A DNA stretch of 64,000 nt, taken from positions 1-64,000 of the forward strand of contig JAHLEZ010000043.1 in assembly GCA_020726505.1 (NCBI GenBank), written 5' to 3'. Positions 12,010 to 22,513 of this stretch are shown here, piece after piece (positions within the stretch are counted from its first letter, which is position 1; each line of letters starts with the position of its first letter). Position numbers and translations under genes: made by a program. Under the pieces are notes generated by a model. The model worked only from the letters and a program-made list of their open reading frames with translations, searched no databases and was not told the origin of the DNA. The DNA comes from Leptodontidium sp. MPI-SDFR-AT-0119 (Eukaryota > Ascomycota > Leotiomycetes > Helotiales > Leptodontidiaceae).

Positions 12010-12137
12010 CTCCCTTTCTCCCTTTATTCAATGGACTGAAAATGGGTCATATCTACTACAATGTTACCTAACGAACCAGTAAACTTCCTTTCTCTGAGTG
12101 TGGATAGCCCCATTTTCAGTCCACTGAATAAAGGGAG
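12010..12137. mobile_element. Tiny TA-flanked inverted-repeat element (Tc1/mariner-like MITE)
   Basis: A 128-bp unit bounded by TA on both sides (12008-12009 and 12138-12139). The left arm starts CTCCCTTT and continues through CTTTATTCAATGGACTGAAA. The right arm is its near-perfect reverse complement and ends GGGAG. The left arm contains an extra short CTCCCTTT duplication. The interior of about 60 bp has no coding capacity. TA duplication plus long terminal inverted repeats fits Tc1/mariner-derived miniature elements. It ends about 100 bp upstream of the HET gene's start codon, so it may lie in its promoter or 5' leader. Confidence 0.65.
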
Positions 12138-12234
12138 TACAAGCACAGGTACAAACTTTCAGGGTCAGAAAGAACTCAGCTCAGATTAATCGAACAACCG
12201 CTTTGCGTACTTTGATCGAAGCAAACTTTTCGAG

Positions 12235-14292
12235 ATGTCAACTTACCAATATCAGCCGTTGAAAAGCCCGACCGATACTCGGGTCCTTCGCCTGGAGCCC
12301 GCCAATCGATACAATGACGAATTGATTGGTGATTTAGTTCATATCGCGCTCGGTTCTGATGCACCTGTTTACGAGGCATTGTCATATGTGTGGAACAATT
12401 CCTCAAATACCTGGACGTCTGCTTACAACTGGAGTCCGCCAAAGATGAGGTTTGCTTTTTATCCTCCGATGGAAGGTGAAGAAGCACCTGGCCGTATCGA
12501 CTTGGACGAAAATGGCGAACCTGTAATCAGCACCGCCGGAGGTCATATCGTATGCAATGGACAAATAGTCAACATTGGTTCAGAACTTTTTGATGCGCTG
12601 AGGAGAGTTCGTCTTCCGCACCAACAGCGACTACTTTGGATCGACGCTATATGTATCGATCAGCAGAACATCAGCGAGAGGAATTCCCAGGTACAAAATA
12701 TGAGGGAGATATACAGTCGAGCGGACCACGTGTTGATTTGGGTGGGAGAGCATTTCTCTGCTGGATCGGCTTCTCAGGCCTTGCTAGATTTTATCACCGA
12801 GCTTGAGGTGCTCATCACAATCATCATGGAAACATACGGACCAAAGAATCGAAAAGGCATTGAATCAGCGCTGGTTGAAGCATATGCGGCGCATTTTGTA
12901 CGGTGGAATTTTCTGAGGGAATTGCTCTCCAGGGCGTGGTTTGTAAGTTTTTGTTGAAGTCCTGTTATCATTTGGTTTCCATTCTGATGGTCCAAACCCC
13001 AAAAGGGCCCAACGAAAGATTCTGATATTCAATAGGGAAGGGTATGGGTACTACAAGAAGTTGCGAATGCTAAGAAGGCAACAATTTATGCTGGTTCAGC
13101 TAAGTGTGACTGGGATACTATTGCAGCTATCGCTAGATGGCTGTCCATGTACGATGTGAACGGCCCTCTGAATATACGAGGATCCATCTGCTCCCTGGGA
13201 ACAGTGGACTTGATCTGGAAGATATCGCGACTTCGAGAAGACCCTCGCAGACCTCTCCCAAAGCTCATCGATATTCTGGCAGAATCAAGGCTGTGCATGA
13301 GTACATATGCCATCGACAAGGTGTACGGTGTGCTCGGCCTCGTCTGTAAAGAAGATGCGGAAGGAATTCCCGTTGACTACGGAATCGAAGCGGCGGATCT
13401 ATATCAGCGCATTGCCGAAACCGAGCTCTGTAAAACCGGGCTTGAAATTCTCTACCATTGCGCGAATTCTGGAGACTCATCAACAGTTGGCTGCCCTTCC
13501 TGGACCCCTGATTGGAGCCAACCATGTTATCACACTTCCTACGCGAAGTTAGGATATAAATCCTCTGCTGCCGGGGCTTCGAGAGCACAATTTCGGGTGA
13601 CGGGAGGTACTCTTGCTGTAAAGGGACGCATTGTCGACAGCATCCGGGCCGTGGAGCTCCTGAGGGCCATCCCCGCCAGATTTGATCCAAAAATCAACGA
13701 GCCAACCGACCGTGAAGCTACCACTCCAGCGACTCCAGAATTAAAGCCGGGCGAGGAGAATACACTTGTTCCAGCTGATGGGGAAACCCACACGGAAATG
13801 AACAACAACGTACTGAATCATCGCAGTTGGTTCCCAAATGTGATGAAAATCGCGTTTCCTGATAATGTAATTACAGCCGAGTCATATGAAGTCCTTTGGC
13901 GAACATGCTGCTGCAACAAAACTACGGATGGTGACATTCCAGGTGTGGATTTCGCGGATTCGTTTGGGGACTGGACGAAAGCGATGATGGGCCTCAAACT
14001 TCGCGATTTTGAAGAGTTCCAGCGCAAGGCTCGAAGGTTCATGGAAAGCTTCTCGCTTTATTGCGACAATCGAAGGTTCTTCCGATGCAAGGACGGAATG
14101 CTTGGCTGGGGTCCGGACCAAGTGCGAGAGGGTGACGCCATCTGCGTTCTTGACGGTGCATCTATTCCATTTGTCCTGAGGCCTATGGACGGGGGTCGGT
14201 TCAAAGTTGTCGGCGACGCATACGTGAGCGGTATTATGGACGGGGAAGCTATGGAGCTGGTGGTTGAGGATATGGACATTCTGCTGGTCTAG
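12235..14292 (+). CDS. HET-domain (heterokaryon incompatibility) protein
   Basis: 654-aa protein of the fungal HET family, proteins that trigger cell death on recognition of non-self or altered partners. Exons 12235-12942 and 13036-14292; the 93-bp intron (GTAAGT...ATAG) joins AWF to GRVWVLQEV, a hallmark HET block. Other HET blocks: YEALSYVW near residue 46, LLWIDAICIDQ near residue 140 followed by ISERNSQV, and IYSRADHVLIWVG. After the HET domain there is about 400 residues with the usual CxSWxPDW-like motif (GCPSWTPDWS) and a C-terminal segment (KDGMLGWGP, GDAICVLDGA) typical of these proteins. No NACHT or WD repeats are attached. It is open throughout although it lies beside the transposon-rich stretch, so it may be functional. 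Confidence 0.93.
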
Positions 14293-15027
14293 TCTACCTG
14301 GGTACTCGAGCGGTCTAGCTCTGGGAATATTCGAGCCAGTGAGGCGTTACCTAACCACAGCTCAATCAATGTACTTACTCAGAGTCAAGACTCACCGAAA
14401 GTAACACATTGTGGGGGAGCTGAAATGTTCAGCGGACCAAGATGCATCGATGTGGCGGGACATAAGCTCTAGGCGGCCACACCGCCACGGGCCGCTCAAC
14501 GCGCGGATATCCAAGCATTCTGGCTTTCCTAGAGCGGTCGAGGACGGGGCTGCAATCGTGGAATTGCTTCTGGTTGGCCTCTTGGCGCAGGCTGACATCT
14601 ATCTCCTTTGGTGTTTGGTGTTAAAGGCGGCTGTGCTGTGCCTGGTGCTGCCTTCGAGTTGATGGTGCGGTGCGGTGCGTGCCTTGAAGGAACTCACTCG
14701 GCTGTGTGGTGTGACTCAGGGGGAGGCCGCCTGCTAGGTATCTCCTAGGGTCACACCGCGGCCGCTCAGCTGAGTTCGGTTGACCGAGAAGGCAAGCAAG
14801 CTCTGGTGATATTTGTATGAAAGAAAGAAAGACTCCTCGCATTTTCAAGAATTGATTCTCATCACAGTTTATTTCCTTGACTCTCATCATCTATCTCCGT
14901 TCTGCAGCGCACAACAAGTGTTCCTGATTTGGAGTCTCGCTCGCTCGCTTACAACTTGGTCATATTTACAGCACCCCCACCCCTTATTTCCCACCCGCAC
15001 CATCGCAACCTTCAGGCACTTTTTGCC
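14293..15027. other. Intergenic region between HET and AAA genes
   Basis: No gene seen. The right part, pyrimidine-rich near 14960-15010, is the probable promoter and leader of the AAA ATPase gene. Confidence 0.5.
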
Positions 15028-17159
15028 ATGGCTGACACCGCTGGTATAAAAAGCGCCATGGAGGCGCTGGCCGACCAATTCAACCTCAAGATCGTCGACG
15101 ACAGCAAAAAAGATGAGAGCTCGTCCGAAGAAAGCGGAGTGGAGACCCCCAGCACGACCAAGGAAGTCGACCCTGCCTTGAAAGACGCCTCAGTCGGTTC
15201 GATCAGCAACATCAAGGATCTCTATCAAGGACCAGAGGATAGTCAAGGTCGTGCGCAGTGGCTCGACAAGTATCCAGAAGATGCCGAAGAGGCCGCTGAG
15301 AACGAGGAGACCGAGAAATATGCATTCATTGCGCGCAAGAAGAAATGCTACTCTGGACGAAAGAAATTCGACATCGACTCAATCATCGTGAACAGTCCCA
15401 AGGTGAAAGAGGTGTTGGACAAAGTGTTTGCCAAATATCCCGGCGTAACATGCACGCTCGATCGTCTTGTGTTTGACGCTCCTTTCGAGCCGTTTGTCCA
15501 CCGGTGGTCCGAATTCAAAGATGCCGTCGAGTCGGAGAGAGATGCCCTGACGCGAACGCACCTTAGCCTCCTGCATAAGTTGCTGTCAGAGGAGCTCAAG
15601 GATACTATCAAGGCACTGGAGGACTATGTCTTGCATGGGGTCACAACATTCGAGCACGTCTGGGCTATCTTCCATCCTGGATGCACGGTCTATTCACGGT
15701 CAGGTGGTGTTCCCACGGCCTTGTCCTTCTACAGCGGAAGCTATGAATCCGGCCAATGTGGAAAGTACTTTGAGCTTACGCTTGAGCCCATTGGATGGAA
15801 TGGCACGGCTTTTGGGAGGGGCACAGAGCGAGTTGCGATCTACTCATTCACCGGAACCCGACCCATCAAGGATCTGAACGCCTGTCCACTATCATTTCAC
15901 CCCGAGAAGGATGGAATCCGAGCCGCACTGGTCCAACGAGGGAAGAAGTACGAGGAGCTGGCCGGGTACCACTACAAGGCGTATGTATGCAGCAGTGTCT
16001 CAAACAGATTTGGCGTTAACAAGCTTCTAGATACGAAGGAGTCGCCTTGTCGTGGAATGCTCAAGGCAAACTGATACCCATCACAGTCGGAGGGCGAATT
16101 ATCATCGACACTGAGTCTTTTGATCGACACAACCCGACTAAAAGCGAAAGCTACGGTGACGATCTCAACGAAGCCGATTTCACAGTTTCTGAAGCACCAA
16201 CGAGTTTCAAAGCCATGGTGAGCAGCCTCGAGAACGATTTCGGAGCCGAGCAAGCTGCGCCAAAAATCCGTCTCACAGCGGATGGTCACCTGATCTGTAA
16301 ATCTAGTGTGCCAGGGTATTCACTGAAGCTCAAGAAATGGAGTATGTTGGTACCGGTCCTGATCAAGGATTTTCGCTGACTATACATAGTGCTGTTCTTC
16401 GTCGACTTCGTGAAGGAGATTGTGTGGAACGATAATGCTTTTAGCAAGCTTGTTCTACCCGACGACACCAAAGACTTGCTCATGTCATTCGTGGAGAGTC
16501 AGGTGGAGAACAAGAATACTTTCGATGATGTGATCCAAGGGAAAGGCAAAGGAATCATCATGCTCTTGTCCGGTCCACCCGGCGTGGGCAAAACGTTGAC
16601 TGCTGAATCGGTTGCGGAAAGTATGCACATCCCGCTATACATGATGAGTGCTGGGGACCTCGGAATTCGACCAGAGGAAGTCGAAGACGCGCTGCAAAAA
16701 ATCCTGGAAATGGTGGCAAAGTGGGATGCTATCCTGCTGCTTGATGAGTGTGATGTCTTCCTTGAAGAGCGTACTGCCAACGACCTAGAGAGAAACAAAC
16801 TTGTCTCCATCTTCTTACGTACCTTGGAATATTACGAAGGTATTCTGTTCCTCACGACAAATCGAGTCGCAAATATGGACGCTGCATTTCAGTCTCGAAT
16901 CCATATCTCAATGGAATACTCGAATCTGACAAGAGAAGCCAGGCGTCAAATTTGGGCCAACTTCCTGGAGCTGTCAAAGCAGGCGAGCGAGATCTCGGAA
17001 GAGGACTTGGATTACCTTTCAGGGGTCAACTTGAATGGGCGCCAGATCAAAAATATCTTGAAGACGTCGTTTTTGCTGTCCATGAGGAAGAAGACACCAT
17101 TGAAGAGAGAATTTGTTGATGTTGTGTTGGCGATTGAAGGTCGAAGACCAGATGTATGA
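15028..17159 (+). CDS. AAA-family ATPase with fungal N-terminal domain
   Basis: 677-aa protein. Exons 15028-15980, 16031-16341 and 16390-17159, with introns of 50 and 48 bp. Chosen start: ATG in GCCATGG (MADTAGIK), which matches the usual initiation context better than the upstream in-frame ATG at 14929. The N-terminal half (acidic Ser/Glu stretch near residues 30-45, then an EHVWAIFHPGC region near 210-225) resembles the domain found on many filamentous-fungal AAA proteins (called DUF7025, from memory). The C-terminal third is one AAA module: Walker A GPPGVGKT near residue 483, Walker B ILLLDECDVF near 540, then sensor-1-type LTTNR and the lid region. The catalytic residues are present. Its cellular role is unknown; such proteins are often multicopy in Pezizomycotina. 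Confidence 0.9.
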
Positions 17160-17370
17160 GAGCAGACTTGATAGATTTGTGTATTGAAAGATAGATATAC
17201 TAGACGAAGATAGAACGATCTGCTTGTGGAAGCGAAAATGCCTGTTGTTTCTTTTGTACAGTTGAAGTCCGTGCTACAGTTGTGTCCTGGATGCAGATAT
17301 GCTAGTAATTATCATTTTATATGTAACCTATGTTACCAGCTGTGCAAGACTACAGCTGTTCACGAACGGC

Positions 17371-18863
17371 TTAGAACTCATCCCAACGACTATCAAATCT
17401 CGCTAAAGTTTCCCTCCCGACCTGGTCTCCAGTCCTGCCGCCCTGGTCTGAGGCGTATTGGAAATGAATCTATATCAGTGATTAGTCAACGCCGTACTTG
17501 CAAACTTGAAATCGGAACGGAAATGCTCTGATAAAAGAACAAACTCACCCCGCCAAAAACCTTGCTGTCTCCATTCTCTTTGACAGCTGCTGCAAGACTG
17601 GTAATCCGTCTCGTGACAACCCCAACATTGTCAATCGTTACATTGCTACTCAGTGTGACATTCACTTGGTCGCCTCCATTCCAAGCCCTGATTACAGCAC
17701 CGGCAGCACCTCCAAATGTAGCATGCGTGGATAAGTAGTCCTGGTGATTTGGTGTTGGGAGGAGGAGAGGATCCCAGGTTGGATCTGTGACACTCTTGCC
17801 GCTTTTGAGGTAGATTTCTGGGTAGCGAATGGCTGTCACAGGGCGCCATGCGTTATAGAAATACCTGTACCTCTCAGTCAGTTCACGAGATGTAGATCAT
17901 GGGAGGGGACGCTACTTTGAGTCCCAGCTTGCGATCGCGGCGTTTGCCAGAGCATAGTTGAGTTGAGCGTAGAACTTGGCCGAAGCTCTGACGTCTGTTG
18001 CTAAAGAGTTCCCAACGACGGCATGGGCAAGTCGGTTCCAGGTTCTCAAATATATGATGAGCTCCTCAATATTCTAGGAAACAGACGAAGAGACTTACAT
18101 GGGACTGGACTCTCGCCAAAAATAAGCAGTCTCCGTATCATATGCCCTTCGAACCGTCGAGTTTCTCCCCCCTTGAGCCTTAACAAAATCCAAAGCAGCC
18201 TCGAACTCGGCAGATCCAGGTGCAGGAGGGAGCGGGGCTCTGAATCTTGTTACATCACCAACGCCCCCAAACAAACGAATGAACTCAGCTTGCGGGGTAT
18301 CAGGAATTGGCTGACCACCTGGAGTTGCTTGGTAAACCCCTGGAGCAGCAGATTTTGGGATGTAATCGACGAAATTATTGATTCCGTCGTCTGCACGTGC
18401 GATGATGACTTTCTTTGCCGCTTTGCGACCGATTTCTATGGCTTTGAGTCCGGATGCCGATGTGGCGTCTACTCCGATCGAGGGAAGGATAAAACGGAGT
18501 TTTGAGTTGACGGTTGCGTAGAGGCGGGTGCCATGGAATGTCCAGAGAAGCGTGTCATGGGCTGCGTGGGAGACAGCAAGCTGTTGAACAGCGAGAGGTT
18601 CATGGCTACTCTTGATTGCTGCAAGGTAAATTGCTCCCTGGACTATGGCTTCATACCATCCCGATGGAGGGGACTGGAGACCCCCGATTACGGTTCCGTT
18701 TACCAGAATCGCGGACTGATCGACCCTGAGGTTGCTGTCAGCCTAAAGTGGAAAACGAGGCCCGAAGAGGGCAGTTGAAGTACCAATATTGAACAATGTC
18801 GCCCGAATAAGCAGCATTTGCAACCACTGCGGCTACAGTAGAGATAATTACAGAAGCTTTCAT
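17371..18863 (-). CDS. Secreted vanadium-haloperoxidase-like (PAP2-fold) protein
   Basis: 418 aa. Exons from 5': 18784-18863, 18099-18725, 17916-18044, 17549-17870, 17371-17469; introns 58, 54, 45 and 79 bp, frame continuous. Signal peptide MKASVIISTVAAVVANA. Family blocks seen: VDQSAILVNGTVIGGLQ after the first splice, RAYDTETAYFWRESSP, NRLAHAVVGN, YNAWRPVTAIR, PTPNHQDYLSTHATFGG and IHFQYASDQGGRTGDQVG. These match the vanadium chloroperoxidase/PAP2 superfamily. The vanadate-binding positions look altered: the PSGH-type motif reads LSTH, the first lysine position appears to be Arg, and the residue six before the last His is Lys. It may therefore be a divergent or non-halogenating member. A same-strand secreted FAD oxidase lies about 540 bp upstream. 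Confidence 0.85.
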
Positions 18864-19407
18864 TTTCCCTGGTGAACTTGAGGTTTATAAAGAGGAGCTG
18901 ATGTAAAGCCATTCTGTGGGGACCACGATATTTATCAAGGCAAGCACAAATGTCAATGTGTACATCTACCGTGATAGCACGCAATAATTGCGATCTGCAG
19001 AGCGAAAAAAGCATGGTATACTTCTCAATCTGGATGTAGTTAAAAGCAATCAATGTACTCAAGCCAGGTGGTACACGTGCGATGAGTTGTGAGCTACCAA
19101 GCTTCGTTATTCCCAGTCTAAGCAATTGCCAAGATGTTGTCATGTAGCCAAGGGTGGCCGGTACTGTAATATTCGCTCGCGTGCGAACGATAAGCAATCT
19201 CGTCATCACCCGTAATACCACCCCGAGGCTTCTGTGTAACCTTTAGGGGGATCCTGTGATTTTTCTGCCTGCATGTTGCCGTGTTGGGATCCCCTTGAAG
19301 ATGACAATTTACCCCACTCACATTTTCGCTAATTCCAGGATGTAAAGTAAACACTCCCCATATTCCACTTAACTCCCCTCGAACAATCCTTTTAACTCGA
19401 CTACACG
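18864..19407. other. Intergenic region
   Basis: Promoter of the haloperoxidase-like gene and 3' end of the FAD oxidase gene; nothing else recognised. Confidence 0.5.
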
Positions 19408-21366
19408 TCAACCCGACACAACCTCCCGTTCTGATTCGGCCCTCCACCCCTCACTCCCAGGAGTAGCAGGCGCCCAAAAGACACCCCACGGATCCCAAAT
19501 TCTCTTTATCCCAACCAACACCTCGTAATTCTCGCTCCCAAAGAAACTCTCCTGCCAATTTGGCTCCAGCATGTCGGCCTCATTCATATAAGCACCTCCT
19601 TCGGGAGTCACCCTCCTAATTTTTTCCATGTAGAAGTTATGTCTGTCATGCGAGATCCTATTCTCTTCCACGTCTTGCCTCTTAAAGTTGCAAAGTCGAA
19701 GGAGTCTGCGTGCATGAGTGTATTGCGGAAGGCAGGGTTGACGGCGTTCTGGCCTGGGTAGCCGGCGCTAGCTTCAGTGGGCGCCATGTGTATTCCATGG
19801 AAGGTGTATCCTGCTTCTACCGACTCCTGGATTGCGGTCATTGTTGCATTGAAGATTGTGTCGTTGTCCCAGTTCTTTCTCGGGAACAATGGACTCGCGA
19901 AGCGAGAGTTACCCGGTGTATCGCCTCGTCCTTGTCTGGCACTGCGAGCCCAGAGCAGAGAAGCGACTGGAGCGACTGGAGCGACTGGGATGCCGATGCT
20001 GTTTAAGTCATCACAGAGTGGTTGAATGGCAGCTATAACTTGTGCTGCTGACATGCCTGGCATCTCAAAGGTATTGGTGAAGCTGTAACTCGTGTTGGAT
20101 TGCTGGGAAACGTAACTGAATGCTGTGCCACCGACAGAGGTGATGTGCTTGCCATAGAAGAAGAACTTGTTGACACCCGCCCAGAAGGTAGCTAGGTCTT
20201 TAGCGAGGGTAGTGGAGGTGGGTGGTTGTGTTGTGTTAGTGGCTAGTCGGACATTGAAGTTTAGTGGTGCCATTCCGACTACCAGACGAGGGTATGCTTT
20301 GACGACCGCTGAGACGACAATACCATATGTTGCTAGTCACAAATTAGCTTACTGGCATTGAATCGAAAATGAGGTATAACTTACACCCACCGCCTCCACG
20401 AAGCGCATAGAACAAGTCCTGATTTATTTCTGGACTAGCAGTGACGAACTTCCCATCGGCAGTAACAACGCTCAGTTCCAATGCCTGATCTGCTCCCATA
20501 CCATAATAAGAGCTGAGAACCGAGTGACCGCCACCCGCCATCCATCCACCATAAACTCCAACAGTGGTACTTCCAGCCGGCGCCACGACAGCCATATCAT
20601 ACTGGTCCATCAACGGGTATAACTCCCACGCTTCAATACCAGCACCTACACGAACTGCGCGACCACTGTATTTGCCTTGAGTGTACTGTGCCATGTACTC
20701 GAAGCCCTTGAGGTAGTGCGTCCAGACGCTGATAGAACCAGCTCCCGTTGATCGGCCGAGAAAATCGTGGCCTGTGTTCCTGAATGCGAAGTCAGCTCTC
20801 GACCAAGACATCGCTGGAAGGACGACAAACTTAATAATCAGCCTGACGTTATTATTCCTGGCGAAATTGACAGCAAGCTGGATCTGCTTCACAGTCGTTG
20901 CATTCACGACATACACTGGAAAGCCACCTTGCGTGCAAGTTGCTCCCTGGGGATTGGTTGTCACGTAGTACGTATCGCCTTGCGGCCATTCAGTCAGGAC
21001 CGCGAGTGGATCATCCAAGTAGAACCGAGTACTACTTGCGTTTCTAAGCAGGAAAGTGCAAGCAGCTGTGTCTTTCAGTGTACCATTGTAGCAGACGGAT
21101 GCTGCTGGAGCGGGCTTGAGTAAAGCACCGCTGAGAGACTGGTTGAGTGTGTTCCATTCTGAATCGAGTGGCCAATCCGGTGCTCCTGGGAACGCTTTGC
21201 ATGGTGATAGGTTCCGTTTGGATATGACGCGAGTTTCGTTGGCGAAGGCTATGGCGGGAAAAGTGGTGATTTCTTGAGAAGTGAGTTGGATTGATTCGTA
21301 GGGGAAGTTAACACAACGAACACTGTGTACGAGTGCTAGCAGCGTATTGAACAAGAGAGAACGCAT
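19408..21366 (-). CDS. Secreted FAD-linked oxidoreductase (BBE/VAO family), one apparent frameshift
   Basis: Exons from 5': 20831-21366, 20386-20779, 19408-20332 (introns 51 and 53 bp). Signal peptide-like start MRSLLFNTLLALVHSVRC; a longer in-frame upstream extension lacks this and was not used. FAD_binding_4 features: a KNTGHDFLGRS block formed by the first splice (the His corresponds to the usual flavin-linked position), VRVGAGIEAWELYP, GWMAGGGHSVLSS and ELSVVTADG. The C-terminal BBE domain is clear (GGAYMNEADMLEP, FFGSENYEVLVGIKRIWDP, FWAPATPGSEGW). The frame changes by one base near 19670-19680, just before the NRISHDRHNFYMEKIR segment, and no GT-AG intron can explain it. It is either a fresh pseudogene or a sequence error. 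Candidate relatives are isoamyl-alcohol-oxidase/6-hydroxynicotine-oxidase-like enzymes. Confidence 0.8.
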
Positions 21367-22513
21367 TTTTGGCCTGTAATTCACGGCTCTTAAACTGGAC
21401 TTTCTAGAAAAGTGAAGGATGTGGGTTGATTCTCTTATTTCTACCTGACTTATGAGCATTTCACTGGAAATGTCGTTCTCAAAGCTTCGCGCCATCGTGC
21501 TACCATAAATTGGTGGAGTCCTGCGTCGGAGTCTCTCCACGATGATAAACAGCAAGGTTGCCATGCGGACAATATAGCGGATAAAAGCCATGCATGCATT
21601 GCTACTTTTTACTGGATCCACGACATGGTTTCTGGACTGATGGACGCATCCATATGTACCTTAAAATGGAAATCCTGCTCAAAGCGGATGGAGTCGCCCG
21701 GAAGGACGAGTTGGGTGGTACTTCATCAATAGCGCACTCGCTCCGTGATATGGCACAAGTAGGGAGTTTGTAAAATTGCATTGTATGTGAAACTCTAAAC
21801 TGCAAACAACGAACCGCAATTGTGCTAGGAACAAGGTGTTGGCACATTGATTCTGAAAAGTATAGTACTGCAAGATACTACTATAATGGACTAGACTGCG
21901 GCGAGAAGAAGGCGAAAGGATGGGACGGCAAAATCGAAGAACCTTTCGTTGAGTGTAGTCAGCCAGCCAAGATGGAATGGGGTTGGTATATATTGCAACA
22001 TCCTCCAGATGGACACCTGCTTGCCAAGTTGGTGAGAAAGATCAGATGATTGGGAGACGCACGATTCTTGATTTTGCCTGCCAGCTCAGAGCTGGGGATT
22101 GTGCTTGAGGTCTGAGAAGCTTCCAAATACTACCTCGGCTTGAGTTGCAGCGGATATGAATAGGCTGGAATTTTGATTTGACCGTTGTTGTGCATTACAG
22201 GAGGAAAGCCGCAAAATACCCTTCCCGGATGACATGCAGCCTTGGCAGAAAACCTCTGGGGGCCTATCTCAAATGAGAAATAACGGTCGCAAATCTCTCT
22301 TGGAGTTGTAAAAAAAAAATGCCCCAAAGTGTATCTATGTATTCGGTAAATCATCGTCTGAATATAGATTTCCTATTACATACTACTCGATATCGAAAAC
22401 GAACCGGCTTAGTATGTTTCGCTCAAATCCAATGAGGAACCCCAATTGAGATACTCCATGTTAGCCGTGGTGAGTTCCAGCCCGTGCGGAAGAACCAGGT
22501 CCGGCATACTCTC
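21367..22513. other. Intergenic region
   Basis: Contains the FAD oxidase promoter (right of 21366) and the 3' flank of the asparaginase gene. Short open frames only; no gene recognised. Confidence 0.5.
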
